DNA of 12,623 nt from Elusimicrobiota bacterium (GCA_028717865.1 JAQUMZ010000028.1:1-12623), one strand, 5' to 3'. Shown: positions 6,552 to 12,623, counted from the first letter of the stretch. A program made the numbers and translations. Notes: generated from the sequence alone by a model not told the origin.

Positions 6552-6907
6552 TGGTGGAGGTGGCGGGATTCGCACCCGCGTCCAAACGCCGACCGCCGCA
6601 GTCACTACAGGCTTAGTCCGCCTTCAGTTTCATCCGGGAAAACCGACGGACCGGTGCGCCCGGACTATCCCCGTTCTGGTCTTGAAACCTCCTCCGACGG
6701 TGACAGCGGGAAGGCCTCCAGCCTGCTCTTGACGCCGGCAATCCCCCAGCAGGCGTCGGGGACCGGCGTGAACTCACCGCGGGTTAGGCGGTGGCCCAAG
6801 CCAACTGTGAGTTGGCGTTTGTTTTTTGGCCGGATTTTATCCTGGGTCCCGCCAGCCAGGGCCTGCGACCAACGACGGAACGCCGCTTGTCGAAGCTATT
6901 CACCCCC
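6552..6907 (-). ncRNA. ssrA: Transfer-messenger RNA (one-piece tmRNA)
   Basis: A 356-nt tmRNA, which with SmpB rescues stalled ribosomes and adds a degradation tag. The 5' end GGGGGTG (6907-6901) pairs with CACCTCC near the 3' end (one G-U), followed by encoded ACCA. The T-arm GCGGG-TGCGAAT-CCCGC and the upstream GACTAAGCCTGTAG block match conserved tmRNA sequence. The 5' part contains AGCTTCGAC, equivalent to the usual GGATTCGAC. A PK1-like pair (CCTGG/CCAGG with TGGC/GCCA) precedes an A-rich stretch and the tag frame. After the tag a stem CACCGC/GCGGTG puts the stop codon in its loop, like helix 5. It is not permuted: both acceptor halves are in standard order. The RNA lies between the kinase stop (6941) and the cyclase start (6545). 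Confidence 0.96.
6784..6816 (-). other. tmRNA tag-peptide reading frame (ANSQLAWATA, stop TAA)
   Basis: The resume codon GCC (6816-6814) comes about ten bases after the PK1-like fold and an A-rich run, as in other tmRNAs. It is followed by nine more codons and TAA (6786-6784). The product reads ANSQLAWATA, added after the alanine carried by tmRNA itself. Tags normally end in LAA or a close variant, the ClpXP recognition signal; this one ends in ATA. The first seven bases, GCCAACT, are perfectly complementary to AGTTGGC (6806-6800), so the resume codon can form a 7-bp hairpin with a CAC loop. Confidence 0.8.
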
Positions 6908-6949
6908 AAATATATATAAGTATACCATGCCCCGGGCCGCTTACGCCAA
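6908..6949 (-). promoter_or_regulatory. Probable ssrA promoter
   Basis: The 5' end of the tmRNA is preceded by a sharply AT-rich stretch in an otherwise GC-rich region. It offers TATATA (6918-6913), five bases before the first G, and an overlapping upstream TATACT (6924-6919). A weak -35, TTGGCG (6949-6944), lies 19 bases upstream of TATACT, inside the last codons of the kinase gene. The choice of -10 is uncertain. Confidence 0.5.
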
Positions 6950-9280
6950 AGTCTCCAGGGCGGCCAGAAGCTCCCGCGCCGTTGCGAAGCGCCGGCTCGG
7001 ATCCGGCTGCAGGGCCCGCGCGAAGACCCCGTCCGCCGCGGCGGGCAAGCCCGGCGCCAGTTTCGAGGGCGGGATGTAGGCCATGTTGACCTTGTTCATG
7101 AGCATCCCCGCCCCGGTCCCGGAAAACGGCGCCTTGCCGCAAAGCATCTCGTAGACGCAGACCGCCAGCGAATAGACGTCGCCCTCCCGGCGCACCACCC
7201 CCTGCTCCTGTTCCGGAGCCATGTAGGGAGGGGTGCCCGCCACGGTGTTGGTCACCGAGAAGCGCATGGCCGTGTCCTTGGCCAGACGCGCGATGCCGAA
7301 ATCCATCACCTTTACGAAACCCTCCTGGGACACCATGACGTTGGAGGGCTTCAGGTCCCGGTGCACCACGCCGCGCCCGTGGGCGAACTCCAGCGCCGCG
7401 GTCATGCCGCGGCAGACGCCGAGGGCGTCCCGGAAAGCCAGGCGGCCGCCGCCGATGAGCTCGTGGACCGTCTTGCCGCCGACGTATTCGAAGACCAGGA
7501 AAATTTCGTCGCCCTGCTCCACGATGGCGTAAATGTCGACTATGTTGGGGTGATGCAGGCTGGCCACGAGCCGGGCCTCGTTTATGAAGCGCGCGCGCTC
7601 GCGCCGGTCCAGCCGCAGCTCTTCGCGCATCTTCTTGATCGCCACCTTGCGGTCGAGGGTCACGTCGGCGCCCTCGTAGACCATGCCCATGCCGCCCGCC
7701 CCGATCTGACGCAGGACCCGGTATTGGCCGCGCAGGAGCCCGTCGTCGCCGGCGGCCCGAGGCGGAGCCTCGCCCAAGGCGGCCGCGACCTCCGGCTCCC
7801 GGGCGGCGACCGCCGGGGCGCGGCGGGTCAAGGCCGTCTTGATCCGCGCGGCCAGGGGCAGGGCCACCGAATGCAGCAGGCCCAAGGCGACCAAAAACCC
7901 GCCCACGAGCGTCGCCAAGACCAGGATGCCGAAGCGCCGGCTGCGCCGGGCCCCGCCCCGGCCCGGGCCCGCGGGCCGGTCCGCGGCCCCGGCCGGGATC
8001 TCCCAGGGATAAAAGAAAGGCACATCGTCGCCCGCGGTCCGGTTTTGCGCGGATTCCAAGCTCGCGCGGTAGGCGGGATTGAGCCGGCTGGCCCGCTCCA
8101 GCAAAGACAGCATCTTCTCCTGATCCCCCAATCCGCCGTAGGCGTAGGCGAGATTGGCCAGGGCGTCGGCGTTCTCGGGATCGAGCTCGAGCGCCTGGCT
8201 CGCCAGCTCCAGGGCGCCGCGGTAGTCCTTGAGCTTGTTCTTGGCGAAAGCCTTGAAGTTGAGCAGCCCGACGTCCCGCGGATGCAAGGCCAGTCCCTTG
8301 TCCGCGGCGCCGAGCACCGCGTCGTGCATCCCCAAGCGCGCGTAGGTCTGGGCGCGCAAGCGCAAGGCGTCCAAGCTGCGCGGATCGGCGGCCAGGGCCC
8401 GTTCGATTTGCGCCAGGGCGGCTTGGCGGTCGCCCACGGCCAGGCGCTCCCGGGCGGCCTTGAGCGCGCTCTGCGCTCCGAGGTTTCGGCTGTTTTGAGC
8501 CCAGGCCGGGCCCCGGAGCGAGGCCAAGGCGGGCTCGTCTTGCCGGTCTTCCATGGGCACCGGAATATCGATCCGCTTCGGCATGCCGTCCCGGTCCTCG
8601 GTCAGCTTGTAGACGTCGAAGGCATTCTTGTTGTTGGGATCGAGCTCGAGCGCCTTGCGGGCGGCCGCGTTGGCCTGCGCCATTTTGCCTTGATCCGCGA
8701 GGATGGTGGCCTGGGCGACGCGAGCCTCCACATTTCCCGGATCCTGTTGGAGAATTTCGTCGAGGTCGGCGAGGGCGTCTTGCGAATTGCCCGCCCGCCA
8801 TTTGTCGAAGACGCGCTGCAACAAATTGCCCCCGCCGCCGCCGTAACCGCGGCCGCCGCGCCAATAGGCGCTGGTTTGGACGACCTCCTTGAGCTTGGGA
8901 TTCATGCCTTCCACCACGGCTTTTTCCTTGGCCGCGAGCTCTTCGAGAACGGCGCGTTCCTTGTCGCTCAAGCCGTCGGCGCGGGCTTGCCGCAAATAGT
9001 CCATGCGCTCATGGCGGTCTTTATAATAAGCGACGATCGATTGGAGGTCCTGATCCGAAAGGCCGGGCTTGGCGCCTCTACGATAATAGGTGTCGACGAG
9101 GACCTGGCTCATCCTCGCCATGTTGGAGGGCAAATTAGAAGCCTGCAACTGACTCTCAAGGGCCTGTTTCGCCTGCGCGGCATCGGGATAGAACCCCGAA
9201 ACCGGCGCCGGCGCCTGCGCCCAAGCCGATGCGCAGCTCAGGCCCACGAAAACGGACGACAAGGCCCCCGCGAGTCGCAT
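6941..9280 (-). CDS. Receptor-like Ser/Thr protein kinase with N-terminal TPR sensor (paralog A)
   Basis: A 779-residue Hanks-type kinase. A signal peptide ends near Ala21 (SAWA|QA). Then come an unrecognised helical region (about 25-140), a Gly-rich linker (GGRGYGGGGG, 141-150), TPR-like repeats (about 153-220 and 271-405), one membrane helix (about 450-471) and a C-terminal kinase domain (about 519-779). Kinase motifs are complete: GAGGMG loop (527-532), Lys549 in VAIKK, Glu568, HRDLKPSN with catalytic Asp642, DFG with Asp660, and GTPPYMAPE. It should be an active RD kinase. The TPRs are predicted outside the cytoplasm and the kinase inside. This reverses the domain order of the common PknB type, whose kinase is N-terminal. 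I chose the ATG at 9280. The in-frame TTG at 9316 is the -35 box of its own promoter. No Shine-Dalgarno is present, so the mRNA is probably leaderless. Phosphorylation targets are unknown. Confidence 0.92.
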   Translation of the reverse strand: MRLAGALSSVFVGLSCASAWAQAPAPVSGFYPDAAQAKQALESQLQASNLPSNMARMSQVLVDTYYRRGAKPGLSDQDLQSIVAYYKDRHERMDYLRQARADGLSDKERAVLEELAAKEKAVVEGMNPKLKEVVQTSAYWRGGRGYGGGGGNLLQRVFDKWRAGNSQDALADLDEILQQDPGNVEARVAQATILADQGKMAQANAAARKALELDPNNKNAFDVYKLTEDRDGMPKRIDIPVPMEDRQDEPALASLRGPAWAQNSRNLGAQSALKAARERLAVGDRQAALAQIERALAADPRSLDALRLRAQTYARLGMHDAVLGAADKGLALHPRDVGLLNFKAFAKNKLKDYRGALELASQALELDPENADALANLAYAYGGLGDQEKMLSLLERASRLNPAYRASLESAQNRTAGDDVPFFYPWEIPAGAADRPAGPGRGGARRSRRFGILVLATLVGGFLVALGLLHSVALPLAARIKTALTRRAPAVAAREPEVAAALGEAPPRAAGDDGLLRGQYRVLRQIGAGGMGMVYEGADVTLDRKVAIKKMREELRLDRRERARFINEARLVASLHHPNIVDIYAIVEQGDEIFLVFEYVGGKTVHELIGGGRLAFRDALGVCRGMTAALEFAHGRGVVHRDLKPSNVMVSQEGFVKVMDFGIARLAKDTAMRFSVTNTVAGTPPYMAPEQEQGVVRREGDVYSLAVCVYEMLCGKAPFSGTGAGMLMNKVNMAYIPPSKLAPGLPAAADGVFARALQPDPSRRFATARELLAALETLA

Positions 9281-9287
9281 ACGTGAA

Positions 9288-9316
9288 AGTGTAAGAGGAG
9301 GGCTTGGTTTTGTCAA
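9288..9316 (-). promoter_or_regulatory. Promoter of TPR-kinase A, leaderless type
   Basis: A perfect -35 TTGACA (9316-9311), a 17-bp spacer and a -10 TACACT (9293-9288). The start codon ATG begins eight bases after the -10, about where transcription should begin, so the mRNA likely starts at or next to the AUG. The hexamers and spacing are identical to those of the promoter of kinase B. The upstream kinase gene stops at 9343, only 27 nt before the -35. Confidence 0.75.
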
Positions 9317-9342
9317 CCCACGCGCGGGAAATTAACCGTTTT

Positions 9343-11574
9343 TTATCCGGGCAAGGCGTCCAAGGCGGCGGAGAACGCCTCGGCCGAAGGATAGCGGGAA
9401 TCCGGCTCCGCCGCCAAGGCCTTGGCCAGGACCTCGTCGAGGCCGCCGGGCAGCCCCGGAACCTCCCGGCTCAGGGGGACGAATTTGCCGTTGACCTTGT
9501 CGAGCCGCAGCGCGGCGCCGTCCCCCATGAAAGGAGGCTTGCCGCCGAGCATCTCGTATAAGCAGGCCCCGAGGGCGAAGACGTCGGACTCGCGGCCCGC
9601 CGCGCCCCGGTCGGCCTCCGGAGCCATATAGGGCGGCGTGCCCGCGATGGTATCGGTCCGGCCGGCCCGGGTCACGGCCTCCTGGGCGCGGCGCGCCACG
9701 CCGAAGTCCATCACCTTGACCCGGCCGTCATCGGCCAGCATGATGTTGGCGGGCTTGAGGTCGCGATGGATGACGCCGCGGGCGTGGGCGTAGGACACCG
9801 CCGCGCAGGCCTGCCTGAGCACGTCCCGGGCCCGGCTCCAGGGCAGCGGGCCCCGCTCCAGCAGAAGCTCCGCCAGCGTGCGCCCGGCCACGAACTCGAA
9901 GACCAGGTAGATGTCCCCGGCGTCCTCCACGATGGAATGGATATCCACTATGTTGGGATGGCGCAGGGCGGCCACGACGCGGGCCTCCGCCAAAAAACGC
10001 CTGCGCTCGGCGGGATCGGCGCGAATCTCGTCGCGCATCTTCTTGATGGCCACCTTCCGGGCCAGGGCGTTGTCCAAGGCCTCGTAAACGACGCCCATGC
10101 CGCCGGAGCCGATCCGGCGCGTCACGCTGTAGCCGCTCCAGAAGCCGTCCGCCTCCGGCGCCGCCCCGGGGCGGCGCCGGAACGTGGAGCGCACGGCCTG
10201 CCGCAAGCGCGGGGAAAGCACGCTAAGCAGCCCGAAGGCGACCAAGGCCCCGCCCAAGGCCACGAGCAGAAGCAGCCGCAAGAAACGCCGGGGCCGGCCG
10301 GCCCCGGCCGCGGGCGAGGGCTCGGCTTTGACCTCGTCGAAGAGGAAGCGCAAGTCGGAGCCTTGCGGCGCCTGCAGGGCCCGGTCGCGGACCTGCTGGA
10401 AACGCGCGTCGAGCTCGGCCGCCCGGCCCAGCGAGTCCAGGACGCCGTCGCGGTCGCCCAGGCCGGCCTGGGCGAAGGCGCGGTTGTAGAAGGCGAAGGA
10501 GTCGTCCGGCTCCTGCTCCAGGGTGTAATTCGCGTCGGCCAGGGCCTCGTCGAAGCGCCCGCTCTTGGACAGGGCCCAGGAGCGCGTCTGCAGCGCGGCG
10601 GCGTTGCCCGGCGTCAGGCCCAGGGCGAAGCTGGAGTCGTAGATCGCCGCCGCGAACTTGCCGAGCTTGTTGTCGGCGATGGCGCGCAGGTTCCAAGCCT
10701 GGGCGTTGCGGGGATCGAGCGCGATGGCGCGCGCGGCCAGGGCCTCGGCCTGGCTGAAGTCCCGGACCGCCATGGCGGCCTGGACGTCCTGGGTCAGCAG
10801 CCGCGACTGCCGCGCGGCCGGGGCCGGAGCGTCGGACTGGGCCTGGGCCCGGGCCGCGATCCGGGCCGGGGTAAGGGCCGGGGCGGGATTGGCGGTCGCG
10901 ACCAAACCGCCCGGCTTGCGGTTCGCGTCGAGAACGTCGGGAAGGGAGACCTCGGGCGCGTGGTTCTCGGACAGCTTCAGCAGGGCGTGGGCGGCGGAGT
11001 TGCCGGGCTCCAGTTCCAGGGCCAGGCGCGCGGAACGGTAGGCCAGCTTCGGATCACCCAGAAAATAGGCCGCTACGCCGTGGTTGACGAGGACCTCCGA
11101 ACTGTCCGCGCCCAATTCCAGGGCGCGTTTCAAGTCTTGGAAGGCCGTCCGATAATCCTTCTGCTCCAGGTAGGAGCCGCCGCTCCCGGCCCAGACCCGC
11201 CAGTCTCCGGGAGCCAGGGCCTTGGCGCGGCCGTTGAAGGCGTTCGCTATGCCGTAGCCCTTGAAGCCCTTCAAGCTCTCATCGCAGGCCTTCCGCAACC
11301 GCATCATGTGGTCGAAATCGTTGATCTTCCAGATCAAGGCCTCGATCCGGGCCTGCCGCGCTCCGATCTCCACCGGAGAAAGACCGCGCCCCAGGACGGA
11401 CAGGCTGTCGACGCGCCGGCGGATCTCCCGGTCGGTGTCGAGGTCGGCTTGCGCGAGCTCCGGATCCGAGGTCCGCGCTCCCGCGCCCACCGGAGACGGC
11501 ACGGCGCCTCCAGGCTCCGCGCAGAAGCGCGCCGGCCAAAGCAGGCAGACGGCGACCAGCCAGGTTCGCCTCAT
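9343..11574 (-). CDS. Receptor-like Ser/Thr protein kinase with N-terminal TPR sensor (paralog B)
   Basis: A 743-residue Hanks-type kinase with the same plan as its downstream neighbour. A signal peptide (about 1-19) is followed by an extracytoplasmic region with two TPR blocks (about 103-200 and 262-395), a Pro/Ala-rich linker between them, one membrane helix (about 431-453) and a kinase domain (about 480-743). Motifs are GSGGMG (489-494), Lys511 in VAIKK, Glu530, HRDLKPAN with Asp605, DFG with Asp623, and GTPPYMAPE; all catalytic residues are present. The kinase domains of A and B are close (for example VAIKKMR and HPNIVDI in both), while the TPR halves differ. This looks like a tandem duplication followed by divergence of the sensor half. 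The ATG at 11574 has AAGGAG five bases upstream and a promoter 19-47 nt upstream. The signal sensed and the substrates are unknown. Confidence 0.93.
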   Translation of the reverse strand: MRRTWLVAVCLLWPARFCAEPGGAVPSPVGAGARTSDPELAQADLDTDREIRRRVDSLSVLGRGLSPVEIGARQARIEALIWKINDFDHMMRLRKACDESLKGFKGYGIANAFNGRAKALAPGDWRVWAGSGGSYLEQKDYRTAFQDLKRALELGADSSEVLVNHGVAAYFLGDPKLAYRSARLALELEPGNSAAHALLKLSENHAPEVSLPDVLDANRKPGGLVATANPAPALTPARIAARAQAQSDAPAPAARQSRLLTQDVQAAMAVRDFSQAEALAARAIALDPRNAQAWNLRAIADNKLGKFAAAIYDSSFALGLTPGNAAALQTRSWALSKSGRFDEALADANYTLEQEPDDSFAFYNRAFAQAGLGDRDGVLDSLGRAAELDARFQQVRDRALQAPQGSDLRFLFDEVKAEPSPAAGAGRPRRFLRLLLLVALGGALVAFGLLSVLSPRLRQAVRSTFRRRPGAAPEADGFWSGYSVTRRIGSGGMGVVYEALDNALARKVAIKKMRDEIRADPAERRRFLAEARVVAALRHPNIVDIHSIVEDAGDIYLVFEFVAGRTLAELLLERGPLPWSRARDVLRQACAAVSYAHARGVIHRDLKPANIMLADDGRVKVMDFGVARRAQEAVTRAGRTDTIAGTPPYMAPEADRGAAGRESDVFALGACLYEMLGGKPPFMGDGAALRLDKVNGKFVPLSREVPGLPGGLDEVLAKALAAEPDSRYPSAEAFSAALDALPG

Positions 11575-11579
11575 CGGAG

Positions 11580-11585
11580 CTCCTT
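11580..11585 (-). promoter_or_regulatory. Ribosome-binding site of TPR-kinase B
   Basis: AAGGAG lies five bases before the ATG at 11574 and fixes this start. The contrast with kinase A, which lacks such a site, is notable because the two promoters match. Confidence 0.75.
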
Positions 11586-11592
11586 GTCGAGA

Positions 11593-11621
11593 AGTGTAGG
11601 CCTTGCCCCTGGGATTGTCAA
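11593..11621 (-). promoter_or_regulatory. Promoter of TPR-kinase B
   Basis: TTGACA (11621-11616), a 17-bp spacer and TACACT (11598-11593). Transcription should begin about 10-14 bases before the ATG, leaving a short leader that includes the ribosome-binding site. The -35, spacing and -10 are identical to the promoter of kinase A. The intervening bases differ, so this is not simply copied sequence. Confidence 0.75.
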
Positions 11622-11638
11622 GGAAGGCAGAGCCGCGC

Positions 11639-11741
11639 CGTAAAAACCCCTCGCGATCCCGCCGTCTGGGATCGCGAGTCCGGCCCGGCTATTCCTTGGT
11701 CGGGCCGATAATATTGAGATCCGTGGAAATGGGCGAGATAT
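11639..11741 (-). terminator. Double-hairpin repeat copy 1, terminator-like
   Basis: First copy of a roughly 100-bp element. One stem is CTCGCGATCCC (11650-11660) with GGGATCGCGAG (11668-11678), a perfect 11 bp. The other is CGGCCCGGC (11681-11689) with GTCGGGCCG (11699-11707), nine pairs with one G-T. On the minus strand the 11-bp stem is followed by GGGG and five T (11646-11642), the form of an intrinsic terminator. It would end pdxA transcription just before the kinase B promoter. Confidence 0.65.
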
Positions 11742-11801
11742 AGCCCTATTCTTAGGATCTGCATACCGCCTGGCGCGCGCACGAGGAACAGGGCGCGCGC
11801 G

Positions 11802-11832
11802 GGTTCGCGCGCCGCACGACCGCGCGCGAACC
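11802..11832. repeat. 11-bp inverted repeat of alternating CG between the two element copies
   Basis: GGTTCGCGCGC (11802-11812) pairs perfectly with GCGCGCGAACC (11822-11832) around a 9-nt loop. More alternating CG runs (11773-11780, 11793-11800) lie just upstream. No gene is seen between 11742 and 11879. Function unknown. Confidence 0.5.
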
Positions 11833-11879
11833 TTGGTACGGCGGGAGCCCGCGATGGGAGGCATTGTCGCGGCCACAGC

Positions 11880-11978
11880 CGTTAAACCCCTCGCGATCCC
11901 GCCAGGGATCGCGAGGCCGGCGCGACCCTTCCTCAGTCGCGCCGATACTATCAAGATCCGCGGGAATTGGCGAGACAT
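11880..11978 (-). terminator. Double-hairpin repeat copy 2, overlapping the pdxA 3' end
   Basis: Second copy of the element. Stem one is CTCGCGATCCC (11890-11900) with GGGATCGCGAG (11905-11915). Stem two is CGGCGCGAC (11918-11926) with GTCGCGCCG (11936-11944), both perfect. The copy extends through the pdxA stop codon (11953-11951) into the last codons. On the minus strand the 11-bp stem is followed by GGGG and three T, so it is a weaker terminator than copy 1. After the first hairpin, 47 of 62 positions match copy 1 in my hand alignment. Confidence 0.65.
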
Positions 11979-12623
11979 CGCGCCGCCAGGCGCGCGGCCG
12001 CGATCGTGCCCGAGGCGTCCGCCGCGCCCTTCCCCGCCAAATCGAAAGCCGTGCCGTGCCCGGGCGAGACCCGGATGAAGGGCAGCCCCTCGGTCCAGTT
12101 CACCAAAGACAGCCCCGCCGCGGCCTTCAGCCCGATTAGCGCCTGGTCGTGATACAAGCATACCAGTCCGTCGCAGCCGCCCCGCGCGTGCAGGCGCCAG
12201 GCCGCGTCCGCGGGGCTGGGGCCGGCCAGGGCCAGCCCCAGGCGCCGCGCCGCGGCGGCCGCGGGAAGAAGGACGCTCTTCTCCTCGCCTCCCAAGAGCC
12301 CGTTTTCCCCGGCGTGGGGATTGAGGGCGCAAAGGACCAGGCGCGGACGGTTTTTCCCAATGCGGCGCAAGGCTCGATCCAGCGACCGGGCCGCCGAGAT
12401 GATCTTGTCCGTGTTCAACAGGCTGGCCACGCGGGAAAACGGAACATGGCGGGTCGCCAGTACGCACCAAAGCCTGCGTTCCGGGGCGGCCAATATCATC
12501 TGGCCGTCGGCGCCGGTCCGCTCGCGCAGGTATTCGGTATGGTCCCTCCAGGCCACGCCGGCCAGGCGCCAGGCTTGCTTGGAAATGGGGGCGGTGACCA
12601 CGGCGTCCACGAGTCCGCGCTCC
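11951..12623 (-). CDS. pdxA: 4-hydroxythreonine-4-phosphate dehydrogenase PdxA, 5' part outside the window
   Basis: The C-terminal 223 or so residues of PdxA, which oxidises 4-phosphohydroxy-L-threonine with NAD in the DXP-dependent route to pyridoxal 5'-phosphate. The full protein is usually about 330 residues, so roughly the first 100 are missing beyond the right edge. Family marks in order are VTAPISK, the substrate-binding HTEYL, ATRHVPFS, LNPHAGE, the GPSPADAAW region, YHDQALIGLK and SPGHGTAFDLAG. The three metal-ligand histidines expected from E. coli PdxA (in RHVP, YHDQ and GHGTAFD) are all present, so the enzyme should be active. The last codons (CLANSRGS, TGA at 11953-11951) lie inside copy 2 of the double-hairpin element. 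No start is visible, so promoter and operon context upstream are unknown. Confidence 0.93.
   Translation of the reverse strand, partial: ERGLVDAVVTAPISKQAWRLAGVAWRDHTEYLRERTGADGQMILAAPERRLWCVLATRHVPFSRVASLLNTDKIISAARSLDRALRRIGKNRPRLVLCALNPHAGENGLLGGEEKSVLLPAAAAARRLGLALAGPSPADAAWRLHARGGCDGLVCLYHDQALIGLKAAAGLSLVNWTEGLPFIRVSPGHGTAFDLAGKGAADASGTIAAARLAARCLANSRGS

Noticed and set aside
6546..6605. Extension of the first cyclase upstream to 6605
   Set aside because: These bases are the tmRNA 3' end, including its T-arm and acceptor stem.
6552..6907. Circularly permuted (two-piece) tmRNA
   Set aside because: An ACCTCC-like stretch near 6690 first suggested permutation, but the GGGGGTG acceptor half at the 5' end pairs with the 3' end, and the tag lies in the normal order.
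7361..9286. 641-codon open frame on the plus strand
   Set aside because: Antisense to the TPR-kinase A gene, whose kinase motifs are complete. The plus-strand product is low-complexity and unrecognisable.
9281..9316. TTG start at 9316 for kinase A
   Set aside because: The TTG is part of the TTGACA -35 box. The 12 extra residues would precede a good signal peptide starting at the ATG at 9280.
9766..11643. 625-codon open frame on the plus strand
   Set aside because: Antisense to kinase B, same reasoning. It also runs over the kinase B promoter and ribosome-binding site.
11571..12470. 299-codon minus-strand open frame containing a repeated protein segment
   Set aside because: It is out of frame with the clear PdxA sequence over its first half. 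The internal repeat is just the translated double-hairpin element.
1..12623. CRISPR array, tRNA genes, insertion sequences, prophage genes
   Set aside because: No regularly spaced repeats, no tRNA cloverleaf outside the tmRNA, and no transposase, integrase or phage-like protein was seen.

Overview
This 12.6 kb window is GC-rich (about two thirds G+C by eye) and bacterial. Every gene I can support lies on the minus strand, so transcription runs from position 12623 towards 1. Signal peptides, a lipobox, GAF-GGDEF diguanylate cyclases, SppA, PdxA and a one-piece tmRNA suggest a free-living bacterium with a Gram-negative-type envelope. The tandem Ser/Thr kinases with N-terminal TPR sensors would suit Elusimicrobiota, Myxococcota or a similar GC-rich phylum. 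That placement is a hunch and cannot be proved from the window.

Layout in the direction of transcription. (1) 12623-11951 is the 3' two thirds of pdxA (pyridoxal phosphate synthesis), cut by the window edge. (2) 11950-11622 is a non-coding stretch packed with inverted repeats. It includes two diverged copies of a roughly 100 bp double-hairpin element. One copy overlaps the pdxA stop codon and the other ends in a T-tract like an intrinsic terminator. (3) 11621-6941 carries two paralogous receptor kinases. Each has a signal peptide, extracytoplasmic TPRs, one membrane helix and a C-terminal Hanks-type kinase domain. Each has its own promoter, and the two promoters share identical hexamers and spacing (TTGACA-N17-TACACT). 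(4) 6907-6552 is ssrA, a one-piece tmRNA that encodes a tag reading ANSQLAWATA. (5) 6545-3797 holds two membrane-bound GAF-GGDEF diguanylate cyclases. The first begins only 6 nt after the tmRNA 3' end, and two perfect hairpins separate them. (6) 3785-164 is a compact run in which adjacent genes overlap or sit within 8 nt: sppA, a Yip1-like membrane protein, nnrE, a lipoprotein cyclophilin and a metallo-beta-lactamase-fold hydrolase. (7) At the left edge a possible signal-peptide start runs off the window.

Functionally, the window combines envelope sensing (the TPR kinases), c-di-GMP signalling (the cyclases), membrane and envelope protein quality control (SppA, cyclophilin), ribosome rescue (tmRNA) and metabolite repair (NnrE). 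The least ordinary items are the receptor kinases with their matched promoters, one of which appears to produce a leaderless mRNA; the tmRNA tag whose resume codon lies in a perfect hairpin and whose C-terminus is not the usual LAA; the ssrA/GGDEF junction; and the covarying double-hairpin repeats beside pdxA.
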